64,000 bases of DNA from Bacillota bacterium (GCA_023395555.1 JAEWYQ010000049.1:1-64000), one strand, 5' to 3'; positions 36,422 to 45,484 are shown, counted from the stretch's first letter. Numbers and translations are program-made. Notes: a model not told the origin generated them from the sequence alone.

Positions 36422-36739
36422 ATGGCAACGATGAAAATCAAAAAAAATGATACCGTGAAGATTATCACCGGTAAGGATAAAGGCAAAGAAGGCAAGGTTA
36501 TCGCTGTTACCGACGGAAAGCTTTTAGTGGAAGGCGTTAACATGATCTCCAAGCACAGCAAAGCGAGCCAGAAGAACCCGAAGGGTGGAATTACCCATCA
36601 GGAAGCGCCGATCGATGCATCAAACGTTATGTATGTCCATAAGGGCAAACCTACCAGAGTTGGTTTTGCAACAATCGAAACCAAGAAGGGCCTGAAGAAG
36701 GTACGTGTTGCAAAGAGCAATGGCGATGTGATTGATTAA
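36422..36739 (+). CDS. rplX: 50S ribosomal protein L24
   Basis: A 105-residue L24 with an N-terminal KOW motif ([17 protein letters not shown]). It is an early 50S assembly factor near the exit tunnel. Start preceded by GGGAGGTG; spacing normal within the spc cluster. Confidence 0.98.
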   Translation: MATMKIKKNDTVKIITGKDKGKEGKVIAVTDGKLLVEGVNMISKHSKASQKNPKGGITHQEAPIDASNVMYVHKGKPTRVGFATIETKKGLKKVRVAKSNGDVID

Positions 36740-36761
36740 TTGAGGGAGGAGGACAAAAAGC

Positions 36762-37301
36762 GTGGCTAGATTAAAAGAGTTTTATAATAATGAAATAGTA
36801 GCCGGCATGATGAAAAAGTTCGGATATAAGAACTTAATGGAAGTGCCGAAGTTAAATAAAATTGTAATCAACATGGGTGTTGGCGAAGCCAAGGACAATG
36901 CCAAGGTATTAGAGTCAGCAGTCAAGGATCTGGAGATCATTGCCGGTCAGAAGGCTGTGATCACCAAAGCAAAGAAGTCTGTTGCGAACTTCAAGCTCAG
37001 AGAAGGTATGTCAATCGGCTGCAAGGTAACGCTTCGCGGCGAAAAGATGTATGAGTTTGCAGATCGTCTGATCAACTTATCCCTCCCCCGCGTACGTGAC
37101 TTTAGAGGAATTAACCCCAACGCATTTGACGGCAGAGGAAATTACGCCCTTGGTATCAAGGAGCAGTTAATCTTCCCTGAGATCGAATATGATAAGGTAG
37201 ACAAGGTAAGAGGTATGGATATCATCTTTGTTACCACTGCAAAGACTGATGAAGAGGCACGGGAGCTGTTAACCCAGTTCGGCATGCCGTTTAGAAAATA
37301 G
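36762..37301 (+). CDS. rplE: 50S ribosomal protein L5
   Basis: A 179-residue L5 starting at a GTG (36762) after GGGAGGAGG. It contains the [17 protein letters not shown] and [17 protein letters not shown] motifs. L5 brings 5S rRNA into the 50S with L18 and contacts P-site tRNA. Confidence 0.98.
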   Translation: MARLKEFYNNEIVAGMMKKFGYKNLMEVPKLNKIVINMGVGEAKDNAKVLESAVKDLEIIAGQKAVITKAKKSVANFKLREGMSIGCKVTLRGEKMYEFADRLINLSLPRVRDFRGINPNAFDGRGNYALGIKEQLIFPEIEYDKVDKVRGMDIIFVTTAKTDEEARELLTQFGMPFRK

Positions 37302-37314
37302 AGGAGGTATTTCC

Positions 37315-37500
37315 ATGGCTAAAACGTCAATGAAGATAAAGCAACAACGTACGCAGAAATTCTCCACTAGGGAATACAGCCGCTGCAGGATCTGTGGCCG
37401 TCCCCATGCGTATTTAAGAAAATACGGCATCTGCAGAATTTGTTTCCGCGAGTTAGCGTACAAAGGACAGATACCAGGCGTGAAGAAAGCAAGCTGGTAA
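37315..37500 (+). CDS. rpsN: 30S ribosomal protein S14, zinc-binding type Z
   Basis: A 61-residue short S14 with a four-cysteine zinc site: Cys24, Cys27, Cys40 and Cys43 (CRIC...CRIC). This is the zinc-dependent Firmicutes form; a zinc-free paralogue, if any, is outside the window. GAGG precedes the ATG. Confidence 0.98.
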   Translation: MAKTSMKIKQQRTQKFSTREYSRCRICGRPHAYLRKYGICRICFRELAYKGQIPGVKKASW

Positions 37501-37524
37501 GAGTTAAGAAAGGAGGCAACTGAA

Positions 37525-37926
37525 ATGACAATGAGCGATCCCATTGCAGATATGCTTACAAGAATCCGTAATGCAAATACTGCGAAACATGATACAGTAG
37601 ATATCCCTGCTTCTAAGATGAAAATTGCTATTGCCGATATCCTCGTTAGGGAAGGTTATATCAGGAAGTACGAGATTGAAGAGATGGAAAGCTACAAGAC
37701 CATCCATGTTACATTAAAGTACGGCAAAGATAAAAATGTTAAGATCATCACCGGCTTAAAGAGAATCTCCAAGCCCGGTCTGAGAGTATATGCGAATAAA
37801 GAGAATCTTCCTAAGGTTCTTGGTGGTTTAGGTATCGCAATTATTTCAACCAATAAAGGTATTATTACCGATAAGGAAGCCAGAGAGCTGAACGTAGGCG
37901 GAGAGGTACTGGCGTTTATCTGGTAG
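37525..37926 (+). CDS. rpsH: 30S ribosomal protein S8
   Basis: A 133-residue S8 ([15 protein letters not shown] start, [28 protein letters not shown] core). S8 binds 16S helix 21 and represses the spc operon in E. coli. Its TAG is the first base-pair partner region of the cloverleaf repeat that follows. Confidence 0.98.
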   Translation: MTMSDPIADMLTRIRNANTAKHDTVDIPASKMKIAIADILVREGYIRKYEIEEMESYKTIHVTLKYGKDKNVKIITGLKRISKPGLRVYANKENLPKVLGGLGIAIISTNKGIITDKEARELNVGGEVLAFIW

Positions 37927-38118
37927 TAACCAAAAATCAGCCGGTTCTGCTGATTTAGTCTTGCGGAGCAAGACGTACTGACGAAGTCAGTTGGTTACGG
38001 ACAACGAGCAAAAGCGAAGCTTTTGTGAGTTGGGGCAAAAATCAGCCGGTTCTGCTGATTTAGTCTTGCGGAGCAAGACGTACTGATGAAGTCAGTTGGT
38101 TACGGACAACGAGCAAAA
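37926..38118 (+). repeat. 83-bp tandem repeat with three or four hairpins between rpsH and rplF
   Basis: Bases 37931-38013 recur at 38036-38118 with 82 of 83 identical. Each copy has three hairpins: AAATCAGC/GCTGATTT with a 7-base loop, GTCTTGC-GGA-GCAAGAC, and ACTGAC-GAA-GTCAGT. The one difference (C to T in the third) changes a C-G to a T-G pair and keeps the fold. In copy 1 an outer GTAACCA/TGGTTAC stem (37926-37932, 37992-37998) closes a 73-base cloverleaf shape. CAAAAGC-GAA-GCTTTTG lies between the copies. No gene is present in this 259-base gap. Confidence 0.9.
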
Positions 38119-38185
38119 CAAAGTGTAACAGAGTAAGACGATACAAGTAGAACGATACACATAGAACGAATTAGGAGGTGCGGGC

Positions 38186-38728
38186 ATGTCACGTATAGGA
38201 AGAATGCCTATCGCTATTCCTGCAGGTGTAACTGTAGATATAGCAGAAAATAACAAAGTGACCGTTAAGGGTCCCAAGGGAACGTTGGAGAGAGTGTTAC
38301 CTGCCGAGATGCAGCTCAAGCTGGAAGGCGCAGAGCTGGTTGTTACCAGACCCAACGATTTGAAGAGAATGAAGTCTTTACACGGCCTTACCAGAACCCT
38401 GATTGCCAACATGGTAGTCGGTGTGACGGAAGGATACCAGAAGGTACTGGAGATCAACGGTGTCGGTTACAGAGCGGCAAAGGCCGGCAAAGAGCTGACC
38501 CTTACCCTGGGTTATTCCCATCCGGTAGTTATGGTTGATCCGGAAGGTCTGGAATCCATCATGGAAGGTCAGAATAAGATTATTGTAAAAGGTATTGATA
38601 AAGAGAAGGTTGGCCAATACGCCGCTGAAATCAGAGCAAAGAGAGAGCCGGAGCCTTACAAGGGCAAGGGAATTAAGTATGCTGATGAGGTGATCAGACG
38701 TAAGGTTGGTAAGACCGGTAAGAAATAA
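38186..38728 (+). CDS. rplF: 50S ribosomal protein L6
   Basis: A 180-residue L6 with [15 protein letters not shown] start and the C-terminal [19 protein letters not shown] signature. It lies near the sarcin-ricin loop and supports factor binding. AGGAGGTG precedes the ATG. Follows the tandem-repeat spacer. Confidence 0.98.
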   Translation: MSRIGRMPIAIPAGVTVDIAENNKVTVKGPKGTLERVLPAEMQLKLEGAELVVTRPNDLKRMKSLHGLTRTLIANMVVGVTEGYQKVLEINGVGYRAAKAGKELTLTLGYSHPVVMVDPEGLESIMEGQNKIIVKGIDKEKVGQYAAEIRAKREPEPYKGKGIKYADEVIRRKVGKTGKK

Positions 38729-38745
38729 GGGAGGAGTGAAAACAA

Positions 38746-39114
38746 ATGGTTAGTAAAGTATCGAGATCAGAAGTTCGTGTTAAGAAGCATTTAAAATTAC
38801 GTAATCGTTTCACAGGTACTCCTGAGAGACCGCGTTTGGCTGTGTTCAGAAGCAACAACCATATGTACGCCCAGATCATAGATGATTCCGTTGGTCATAC
38901 TTTAGTTGCAGCCTCCACGCTTGAGAAAGATGTTAAGGCTGAGCTTTCCAAGACAAATGACGTAGCTGCAGCTGCTTATTTAGGCACTGTAATTGCGAAG
39001 AAAGCATTGGAAAAAGGCATTAAAGCTGTTGTCTTTGACAGAGGTGGCTTCATATATCAGGGAAAGATCAAGGCATTAGCAGACGCAGCCCGCGAAGCTG
39101 GTCTGGAATTCTAA
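38746..39114 (+). CDS. rplR: 50S ribosomal protein L18
   Basis: A 122-residue L18 that carries 5S rRNA into the 50S with L5 ([24 protein letters not shown] start, [13 protein letters not shown] end). GGGAGGAG ribosome site; normal place between rplF and rpsE. Confidence 0.97.
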   Translation: MVSKVSRSEVRVKKHLKLRNRFTGTPERPRLAVFRSNNHMYAQIIDDSVGHTLVAASTLEKDVKAELSKTNDVAAAAYLGTVIAKKALEKGIKAVVFDRGGFIYQGKIKALADAAREAGLEF

Positions 39115-39130
39115 GCAAGGAGGAAAATAC

Positions 39131-39640
39131 ATGAAACGAACACTCGTTGATGCCAGTCAATTAGAATTAGAAGATAAAGTTGTAGCCATCAAGCGTGTAA
39201 CCAAGGTTGTAAAGGGCGGACGTAATTTCAGATTTACAGCATTGGTTGTGGTTGGTGATAAGAACGGACACGTAGGTGCCGGTCTGGGCAAGGCCACAGA
39301 AATTCCCGAAGCAATCCGCAAGGGAAAGGAAGACGCTATCAAGAAGCTGATCACTCTTCCGTTAGACGAGAACGGCAGTGTGCCCCATGACTTTATCGGT
39401 AAATTCGGCAGCGCTACCGTGCTGCTTAAGCGTTCCCCCGAAGGTACCGGCGTTATCGCAGGAGGTCCTGCCCGTAACGTACTTGAGCTTGCCGGAGTGA
39501 AGAATATCCGTACCAAGTCTCTGGGTTCCAACAACAAGCAGAACGTAGTTCTTGCTACCCTGGATGGTTTGAGCCAGCTGAAGACACCGGAGGAAGTAGC
39601 GAAGCTGCGCGGAATCCCGGTGGAGCAGTTAACCAGGTAA
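39131..39640 (+). CDS. rpsE: 30S ribosomal protein S5
   Basis: A 169-residue S5 with the double-stranded-RNA-binding-like N domain ([18 protein letters not shown]) and the [20 protein letters not shown] segment. Works with S3 and S4 in decoding accuracy and mRNA unwinding. AAGGAGG precedes the ATG. Confidence 0.98.
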   Translation: MKRTLVDASQLELEDKVVAIKRVTKVVKGGRNFRFTALVVVGDKNGHVGAGLGKATEIPEAIRKGKEDAIKKLITLPLDENGSVPHDFIGKFGSATVLLKRSPEGTGVIAGGPARNVLELAGVKNIRTKSLGSNNKQNVVLATLDGLSQLKTPEEVAKLRGIPVEQLTR

Positions 39641-39659
39641 TAACTTAATTAAAATGTCA

Positions 39660-39713
39660 GTCTGAAAGTCAGAGACTTTCAGACGGCAAATTTGTGCCGC
39701 TGCACAAGTTTGC
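39660..39713 (+). other. Two adjacent hairpins before rpmD
   Basis: GTCTGAAAGTC-AGA-GACTTTCAGAC (39660-39684) is a perfect 11-base stem with a triloop. It is followed by GCAAATTTGTGC/GCACAAGTTTGC (39686-39713), whose only mismatch is a T-G wobble. There is no T-run after them. The rpmD start is 28 bases downstream. Confidence 0.65.
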
Positions 39714-39740
39714 AGGTATTGGCAGAATGGAGGATTATAA

Positions 39741-39923
39741 ATGGCGGATAAATTAAAAATAACCTTAGTAAAATCCACTATCGGTGCCATTCCCAAGCAT
39801 AGAGCAACTGTTGAGGCATTGGGGTTAAGAAAAACCAATAAATCCGTTGAAATGCCGGATAACGCGGCTGTAAGGGGAATGATTGCCCAGGTGAAGCATT
39901 TAGTTAAGGTTGAAGAAATATAA
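39741..39923 (+). CDS. rpmD: 50S ribosomal protein L30
   Basis: A 60-residue L30 ([24 protein letters not shown]), normal length for the short bacterial form. GGAGG precedes the ATG by seven bases. Confidence 0.97.
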   Translation: MADKLKITLVKSTIGAIPKHRATVEALGLRKTNKSVEMPDNAAVRGMIAQVKHLVKVEEI

Positions 39924-39948
39924 TTGCTGAAAGAAGGAGGTGCACGAC

Positions 39949-40389
39949 ATGAATTTATCAGAATTGAAACCGTCAGCCGGTTCCAGACAGAGTGATAATT
40001 TCAGAAGAGGACGCGGCCACGGCTCGGGTAACGGCAAGACAGCCGGTAAGGGTCATAAAGGCCAGAAGGCTCGTTCCGGAGCTCCCAGAGTTGGATTTGA
40101 AGGCGGTCAGATGCCTTTGTACAGAAGAATTCCGAAACGTGGTTTCACGAACAGAAACACAAAAGAAATTGTTGCAATTAATGTAGATATGTTAAATAGA
40201 TTTGATGATGGTGCAGCTGTAACAGTTGAGTCGCTCATTGAAGCAGGTGTGATCAAAAACCCGAAGGATGGAGTTAAGATCCTTGGAAACGGAGAACTTA
40301 CCAAGAAGCTGGATGTTAAGGTTAACGCTTTCAGCGCAGGCGCTGTCGAGAAAATACAGGCTCTTGGTGGAAAAGCTGAGGTGATCTAA
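39949..40389 (+). CDS. rplO: 50S ribosomal protein L15
   Basis: A 146-residue L15 with the glycine-rich [20 protein letters not shown] segment. The GTG at 39940 is part of AAGGAGGTG; the ATG at 39949 ([12 protein letters not shown]) is the real start. TAA overlaps the secY ATG by one base, coupling L15 to the translocase. Confidence 0.98.
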   Translation: MNLSELKPSAGSRQSDNFRRGRGHGSGNGKTAGKGHKGQKARSGAPRVGFEGGQMPLYRRIPKRGFTNRNTKEIVAINVDMLNRFDDGAAVTVESLIEAGVIKNPKDGVKILGNGELTKKLDVKVNAFSAGAVEKIQALGGKAEVI

Positions 40390-41711
40390 TGCTTAAAACA
40401 TTGCGAAATGCCTTTAAAGTTAAGGATATAAGAAACAGACTGATCTACACCTTGATTGCTCTTATTGTTGTTAGACTGGGAAGCTTGCTTCCCGCTCCGG
40501 CAATTAGCGGGGAGGTGACCAGCCAGTTATTCAACCGGGAATCCCTGGATTTCTTTAATGCGCTAACTGGTGGCTCCTTAGCGAATATGTCAATTTTCGC
40601 ACTTAGTATTACACCGTATATCTCATCCTCCATCATCATTCAGCTTTTGACAATTGCGATCCCCAAGCTGGAGGAAATGCAAAAAGAAGGCGAAGATGGC
40701 AGGAAGAAGCTCAATGAACTGACCCGTTATCTCACAGTAGGCCTGGCAGTAGTAGAATCCGCGGCAATGGCAATTGGCTTCGGTAATTCCGGCTACCTGA
40801 ACGGCGGCCTGACCTTCACCAATGTGGTAATGATCGTTGCATCCCTGACAGCCGGTTCTGCTTTCCTGATGTGGGTAGGCGAGAAAATTACACAAAATGG
40901 TGTGGGAAATGGTATCTCAATCATATTAACAATTAACATTATCTCTACGATGCCCAGAGACTTTATCAGCTTATTCCAGACCTATATTATTGGAAAGCCT
41001 GTGGTATCGGCTATTCTTGCTGCGCTGGTTATTGCGGCAGTGGTATTGGCAACCGTTGTATTTGTTATCGTATTGCAGAATGCGGAGAGAAAGATACCGG
41101 TTACCTATGCAAAGAAGGTACAGGGAAGAAAGATGGTCGGTGGACAAACCTCCCATATTCCGTTAAAGGTGAATACGGCCGGCGTTATCCCCGTAATCTT
41201 TGCAAGCTCCCTGATGTCCTTCCCTATCGTGGTGGCATCCTTCTTTAATGTATATCCGGCAAGAGCATATTTCTGGCCGAAAGTACTGAAGGTTCTGAGC
41301 CATAACAGCTGGTTCGTTACAAAGAGCTGGGGAGACTTCAAGTATACCATTGGTGTGCTGCTGTATATTGCTCTGACTATTTTCTTTGCTTATTTCTATA
41401 CTTCCATCACCTTTAATCCGATTGAAGTATCCAATAACATGAAGAAGCAGGGCGGCTTCATCCCTGGTATCCGTCCCGGCAAGCCTACGACAGAATATCT
41501 GACCAGAGTTCTGAACAATATTATCTTTATTGGAGCGGTAGGGCTGACGATAGTTGCGCTGATTCCCGTTGTATTCTCAGGGATATTCAATGCCAGCTTC
41601 AGCTTCGGCGGAACCTCAATCATCATTATTGTCGGTGTTATTATCGAGACAATTAAGCAGATTGAATCCCAGCTGCTGGTACGCCACTATAAAGGATTTT
41701 TGAGTGACTAA
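40389..41711 (+). CDS. secY: Protein translocase subunit SecY
   Basis: A 440-residue ten-helix channel protein. It has the plug region after TM1, SGxFNA-type segment (VFSGIFNASFSFGG) and the cytosolic loop MKKQGGFIPGIRPGKPT. It forms the protein-conducting channel with SecE (partial gene at the window start) and SecG. One-base overlap with rplO. Confidence 0.98.
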   Translation: MLKTLRNAFKVKDIRNRLIYTLIALIVVRLGSLLPAPAISGEVTSQLFNRESLDFFNALTGGSLANMSIFALSITPYISSSIIIQLLTIAIPKLEEMQKEGEDGRKKLNELTRYLTVGLAVVESAAMAIGFGNSGYLNGGLTFTNVVMIVASLTAGSAFLMWVGEKITQNGVGNGISIILTINIISTMPRDFISLFQTYIIGKPVVSAILAALVIAAVVLATVVFVIVLQNAERKIPVTYAKKVQGRKMVGGQTSHIPLKVNTAGVIPVIFASSLMSFPIVVASFFNVYPARAYFWPKVLKVLSHNSWFVTKSWGDFKYTIGVLLYIALTIFFAYFYTSITFNPIEVSNNMKKQGGFIPGIRPGKPTTEYLTRVLNNIIFIGAVGLTIVALIPVVFSGIFNASFSFGGTSIIIIVGVIIETIKQIESQLLVRHYKGFLSD

Positions 41712-41721
41712 TAAAATGCTT

Positions 41722-41873
41722 AGGGTGTTTTTTGACACCCTGGTCGTTTCATTCCGCTGTGAAGATTATGAACGGTTTTACAAATAACCTGTGACTGCCG
41801 GAGAGCGGCATTGTCCTATGAGGGGAATGCTGTCCGTCTTCGGCAGAAAACAGGTTCCAAAGCTGTAAAACCG
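41722..41873 (+). ncRNA. Long nested stem-loop region between secY and adk
   Basis: After a short AGGGTGT/ACACCCT hairpin (41722-41741), a 101-base structure spans 41773-41873. Successive helices are CGGTTTTACA/TGTAAAACCG (outer), AACCTGT/ACAGGTT, CTGCCG/CGGCAG and GGCATT/AATGCT (inner), with small bulges and an apical TCC/GGG pair. About 29 base pairs nest in one arm. No T-run follows and adk starts 53 bases later. It may be a processing site, an attenuator-like leader or an unrecognised RNA family. Confidence 0.7.
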
Positions 41874-41926
41874 GCATAATATGTCGCAGCGGGATATTTT
41901 AGTAGTAAGAAAGGCATGGTTATTCT

Positions 41927-42571
41927 ATGAAAATAATTATGTTAGGGGCGCCCGGCGCAGGCAAGGGTACCCAGGCAAAGAGACTGGCTGCAAAATATGG
42001 CATCCCCCATATTTCTACGGGGGACATTTTCCGCGCCAACATTAAGAACGGAACAGAACTGGGACAAAAGGCGAAGGTCTTCATGGATCAGGGGCTTTTA
42101 GTTCCGGATGAGCTGGTAGTGGATCTGATCATGGACCGCTTCCAGGAGCCGGATTGTGAAAACGGCTATGTTCTGGATGGGTTTCCAAGGACAATTCCCC
42201 AGGCAAAGGCTCTTGATGCAGCGCTGGCCGGGAAGAATGATGCGGTGGAATATGCCATTGATGTGGATGTTCCGGATGAGACAATTATCAGCCGTATGTC
42301 AGGCAGAAGAGCCTGTGTGGCTTGCGGAGCGACATATCATCTGGTTACCATTCCTCCCAGGAAAGAGGGAATCTGTGATGTCTGCCAGGCAGAGCTGATT
42401 CTGCGGGATGATGACAAGCCGGAGACGGTGGAAAAGCGTCTTAAGGTATATCATGAGCAGACCCAGCCGTTAATCGATTATTACAAAGAAAAAGGTATCT
42501 TAAGATCCATTGACGGAACCAGAAGTCCGGAAGATACATTTTCCGATATTATTGGTATTGTGGAAAGATAG
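41927..42571 (+). CDS. adk: Adenylate kinase
   Basis: A 214-residue long-form adenylate kinase (ATP + AMP to 2 ADP). The P-loop is GAPGAGKGTQ (7-16), the AMP region contains STGD and LDGFPRT, and the lid carries four cysteines (CVACG...CDVC) forming a structural zinc site, typical of Gram-positive enzymes. Located between secY and map as in most Firmicutes. Confidence 0.98.
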   Translation: MKIIMLGAPGAGKGTQAKRLAAKYGIPHISTGDIFRANIKNGTELGQKAKVFMDQGLLVPDELVVDLIMDRFQEPDCENGYVLDGFPRTIPQAKALDAALAGKNDAVEYAIDVDVPDETIISRMSGRRACVACGATYHLVTIPPRKEGICDVCQAELILRDDDKPETVEKRLKVYHEQTQPLIDYYKEKGILRSIDGTRSPEDTFSDIIGIVER

Positions 42572-42642
42572 GTTGAAATTTGTGTGCTGCCGAAACCTGC
42601 AAGGCTGCGGCAGCGAGATGGTTAATGAAAGAGGGAGATTGC

Positions 42643-43392
42643 GTGGCTATTCATATTAAATCCGGAAAAGAAATCGAGCTGATGCGGGAATCCGGAAGGA
42701 TTCTGGCGAGTGTACTGAAGGAGCTGACGGCGATGGTCCGGCCGGGAATATCAACACTTGATATTGACAAGAGATGTGCCGAACTGATCAAAGGATATCA
42801 CTGCATCCCTTCCTTTCTTAATTATAATGGTTATCCTGCTTCCGTATGTGTCTCCGTGAACAGTGAAGTAGTGCATGGGATACCCAGCAAAAACAGAATT
42901 CTGCGGGAGGGCGATATTGTAAGCCTGGACTGTGGTGTTATCTACCAGGGATTTCATTCGGATGCCGCCAGGACAGTAGGAGTGGGACAGATATCCAAGG
43001 AGGCCGCAAGGCTGATTGAGGTCACACAGGAAAGCTTTTACGAGGGGATCAGGTATGCGAAGGAAGGTCATCATTTGCATGAGATCTCGGAAGCAATTCA
43101 GACCTATGTAGAGGCCCATGGCTATTCGGTGGTCCGGGATCTGGTGGGGCACGGAGTAGGGACGCAGCTTCACGAAGAACCCCAGATACCCAACTTCAGA
43201 CAGAAGCGCAGAGGCCCCAGGCTGACAGCCGGTATGACCCTTGCCATCGAACCTATGGTGAATGAGGGAAGGTATGATGTGTACTGGGAAGACGATGACT
43301 GGACGGTAGTGACTGCGGACGGATCTCTTTCGGCTCATTATGAGAATACGGTACTGATTACCGACGGCGAACCCGAGCTGTTTACAGTATAG
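42643..43392 (+). CDS. map: Methionine aminopeptidase, type I
   Basis: A 249-residue enzyme removing N-terminal methionine. The metal ligands are visible in DCGVIYQGFHSDAART, GHGVGTQLHEEP, AIEPMVNEG and YENTVLIT, and the substrate histidine in VHGIPS. GAGGGAG (42631-42637) places the start at the GTG at 42643 (MAIHIKSGKEIELM); in-frame codons upstream lie before that site. Confidence 0.97.
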   Translation: MAIHIKSGKEIELMRESGRILASVLKELTAMVRPGISTLDIDKRCAELIKGYHCIPSFLNYNGYPASVCVSVNSEVVHGIPSKNRILREGDIVSLDCGVIYQGFHSDAARTVGVGQISKEAARLIEVTQESFYEGIRYAKEGHHLHEISEAIQTYVEAHGYSVVRDLVGHGVGTQLHEEPQIPNFRQKRRGPRLTAGMTLAIEPMVNEGRYDVYWEDDDWTVVTADGSLSAHYENTVLITDGEPELFTV

Positions 43393-43444
43393 ACATACTG
43401 ATATATGTTGCATACTGACAATTAAGAAATAAAGGTTATCCTGC

Positions 43445-43732
43445 ATGAGTAATGAAATTATAACCGGCGGCTTTGCCGTATCGGCAGCGGGGCACGACTC
43501 CGGTAAATATTATGTCATATTTTATATGGATCAGGAATATGTATATTTAGTGGACGGAAAAATCAGAACTCTGGATCGTCCGAAGAAAAAGAAAAAGCTC
43601 CACATCCGGATGCTCTCTGAGATGGACCGGAGCCTTGCTGAGAAGATTAGGAATCAGACGGTGAAAAATGAAGAAATAAAGAGAGCAATCAAACTGCTGC
43701 AACGTGGAAAATCAGATAAGGAGGTTGAATAA
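43445..43732 (+). CDS. KOW-domain RNA-binding protein
   Basis: A 95-residue basic protein with an N-terminal L14e/KOW-like SH3 fold ([33 protein letters not shown]) and a KKKKKLH patch, found between map and infA in many Clostridia. Its stop overlaps the infA start by one base, so it is made with IF-1. The function is not established; ribosome association is inferred from the fold and neighbours. Confidence 0.85.
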   Translation: MSNEIITGGFAVSAAGHDSGKYYVIFYMDQEYVYLVDGKIRTLDRPKKKKKLHIRMLSEMDRSLAEKIRNQTVKNEEIKRAIKLLQRGKSDKEVE

Positions 43733-43950
43733 TGTCTAAAACCGATGTTGTTGAAATTGAAGGCACAGTAATTGAAAAATTACCGAATGCAATGTTCCAG
43801 GTTGAACTTGAGAACGGACACAGAGTGCTTGCGCATATCAGCGGAAAGCTTCGCATGAATTTCATTAAGATTGTACCCGGTGATAAGGTGACACTGGAGT
43901 TGTCTCCCTATGATTTGACCAAGGGCAGAATTATTTGGCGTGATAAATAG
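43732..43950 (+). CDS. infA: Translation initiation factor IF-1
   Basis: A 72-residue S1/OB-fold IF-1 ([36 protein letters not shown]), canonical length. It occupies the 30S A site during initiation. Coupled to the KOW gene (TAATG). Confidence 0.98.
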   Translation: MSKTDVVEIEGTVIEKLPNAMFQVELENGHRVLAHISGKLRMNFIKIVPGDKVTLELSPYDLTKGRIIWRDK

Positions 43951-43970
43951 AAGAAATGAACTGGATTTTT

Positions 43971-44026
43971 TGCGAAGTAATTCGCATAAAATATTACTTG
44001 CTATTATTTGACTGTAATGTTATAAT
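43971..44026 (+). promoter_or_regulatory. Hairpin and promoter before rpmJ
   Basis: TGCGAA-GTAA-TTCGCA (43971-43986) is followed by a promoter: TTGCTA at 43998-44003, 17 bases, TATAAT at 44021-44026. It could drive rpmJ separately from the spc transcript. Confidence 0.65.
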
Positions 44027-44060
44027 AGTAAACGGACTTTTTTGAAAGGGGTGAATTACT

Positions 44061-44174
44061 GTGAAAGTAAGGTCATCAGTAAAACCGATTTGCGAAAAAT
44101 GCAAAATCATTAAAAGAAAGGGTTCTATCCGCGTTATCTGCGAGAATCCGAAACACAAACAAAGACAAGGCTAA
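44061..44174 (+). CDS. rpmJ: 50S ribosomal protein L36, zinc type
   Basis: A 37-residue protein from the GTG at 44061 (ribosome site AAAGGGGTG) to TAA at 44172-44174. It reads [17 protein letters not shown] and continues with the L36 zinc site Cys11, Cys14, Cys27, His32. Canonical length and position between infA and rpsM. Confidence 0.96.
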   Translation: MKVRSSVKPICEKCKIIKRKGSIRVICENPKHKQRQG

Positions 44175-44177
44175 TAT

Positions 44178-44214
44178 ACAATAGTTCGAGTGCCGCTTAG
44201 CATCTCGTTATTGT
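44178..44214 (+). terminator. Terminator-like hairpin after rpmJ
   Basis: ACAATA/TATTGT and CGAG/CTCG form an interrupted stem (44178-44183, 44187-44190 with 44204-44207, 44209-44214), followed by TTTATAT. It suggests that the rpsM operon is at least partly a separate transcript. Confidence 0.55.
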
Positions 44215-44241
44215 TTTATATACTCTAGTTCTTGCTTTTTG

Positions 44242-44586
44242 TGTTACAATCCTCCGGCCTTTCGTTCCCATAAGGAAGAAAGCAGACCGGAACATTGTGA
44301 TATTGTGGACAGCCTGGGTCGGCCCATCTAACCGTACCTCACTGTCTTAAGAACCGTGCCGTCATCATGGATTCTTAGCTGCAAGTGGATTGTCTTGCCA
44401 GTCACAATTTAAAGCGGCTGATTAATGCAACGATAAAGCTGTTGCATAGCAACGATTAAACTGTTGCATAGCAACGCCTGAGTCCGTTGCATAACAACGT
44501 CTGTTTTGCAGATGTTGCGGTGCGGAATAAGCTTCCTTGCTTATTCATCGCAGACAAACAAATATTTTTGGAGGTGTAGAAAACAC
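44242..44586 (+). ncRNA. Long structured leader of the alpha operon (rpsM)
   Basis: The 412-base rpmJ-rpsM gap has an extended -10 (TGTTACAAT, 44242-44250) with a weak -35. After it come CTTTC/GAAAG-TTCC/GGAA around 44257-44284, TAAGAACCGTG/CATGGATTCTTA near 44347-44379, three GTTGC-ATA-GCAAC hairpin units (44441-44453, 44463-44475, 44486-44498, the third with one change) and GAATAAGC/GCTTATTC (44525-44546). The rpsM ribosome site follows at about 44570. In E. coli, S4 represses the alpha operon through a leader pseudoknot before rpsM. Because rpsD lies in this operon, an analogous S4 site is possible but unproven. Confidence 0.6.
44441..44498 (+). repeat. Triplicated short hairpin unit before rpsM
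   Basis: GTTGCATAGCAAC occurs at 44441-44453 and 44463-44475, and GTTGCATAACAAC at 44486-44498, with periods of 22 and 23 bases. Each is a five-base stem with an ATA loop. A fourth half-unit (TGCAACG, about 44426-44432) precedes them. Confidence 0.85.
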
Positions 44587-44955
44587 ATGGCTCGTATCAG
44601 TGGTGTAGATTTACCTAGAGAGAAACGTGTAGAAATCGGACTTACCTATATTTATGGTATCGGCAGGGCAAGCTCGAATCGTATTCTTAAAGAGGCAAAT
44701 GTTAGTCCTGACACTCGTGTCAGAGATTTAACCGACGAAGAAGTAGGCAGAATTCGTGATATAATTGATGAGTCCCAGCAGGTAGAGGGTGATTTAAGAA
44801 GAGAAATCGCTCTTAATATTAAGAGACTGCAGGAAATCGGATGCTACAGAGGTATCCGTCATAGAAAGGGACTTCCGGTTCGCGGTCAGAAGACCAAGAC
44901 CAATGCCAGAACAAGAAAAGGTCCCAGAAGAACGGTTGCTAACAAGAAGAAGTAA
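44587..44955 (+). CDS. rpsM: 30S ribosomal protein S13
   Basis: A 122-residue S13 ([26 protein letters not shown] start, [15 protein letters not shown] tail). The start at 44587 follows GGAGGTG; earlier in-frame codons lie inside the leader hairpin. S13 contacts P-site tRNA and forms bridge B1. First gene of the alpha cluster. Confidence 0.97.
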   Translation: MARISGVDLPREKRVEIGLTYIYGIGRASSNRILKEANVSPDTRVRDLTDEEVGRIRDIIDESQQVEGDLRREIALNIKRLQEIGCYRGIRHRKGLPVRGQKTKTNARTRKGPRRTVANKKK

Positions 44956-45064
44956 TTCCGGCAGCGGGAGGCAGCAAGTGGTTGAAAACAATTCACTTGT
45001 GCTTTTTATGCGTTCAAACTAGGAATGCAGTATTTAGAAATAATCCAATAGGAGGGTTTGTTAG

Positions 45065-45469
45065 ATGGCTAAGAAAACAGCGACAACAGCTAAAAAAGTG
45101 ACAAAGAAGCGTGTGAAAAAGAACGTCGATCGTGGACAGGCACACATTCAGTCATCTTTTAACAATACAATTGTTACGCTGACCGATTCAGAAGGCAATG
45201 CACTTTCTTGGGCAAGTGCCGGCGGATTAGGGTTCAGAGGTTCCAGAAAATCAACTGCATATGCTGCACAGATGGCAGCTGAGACAGCAGCAAAGGCAGC
45301 ACTTGTTCATGGCTTGAAATCCGTAGAGGTTATGGTTAAGGGACCTGGACAGGGCCGTGAAGCAGCAATCCGTGCGCTTCAGGCTTGCGGTATTGAAGTA
45401 ACAAGCATTAAGGATGTGACTCCGGTTCCTCATAACGGATGTCGTCCGCCAAAACGCAGAAGAGTCTGA
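45065..45469 (+). CDS. rpsK: 30S ribosomal protein S11
   Basis: A 134-residue S11 ([44 protein letters not shown] core; C-terminal [13 protein letters not shown]). It forms the platform near the E site with S7 and S21. AGGAGGG precedes the ATG. Confidence 0.98.
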   Translation: MAKKTATTAKKVTKKRVKKNVDRGQAHIQSSFNNTIVTLTDSEGNALSWASAGGLGFRGSRKSTAYAAQMAAETAAKAALVHGLKSVEVMVKGPGQGREAAIRALQACGIEVTSIKDVTPVPHNGCRPPKRRRV

Positions 45470-45484
45470 TGGGAGGTAATAATA

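Noticed and set aside
37926..37998. Possible tRNA gene between rpsH and rplF
   Set aside because: Length and cloverleaf outline fit, but hairpin loops of 3 bases, no TTC-type T-loop and no anticodon loop of seven in the right arm exclude a tRNA.
44426..44498. Possible CRISPR array before rpsM
   Set aside because: Repeats are only 13 bases and palindromic, spacers are 9-10 bases, there are three units and no cas genes.
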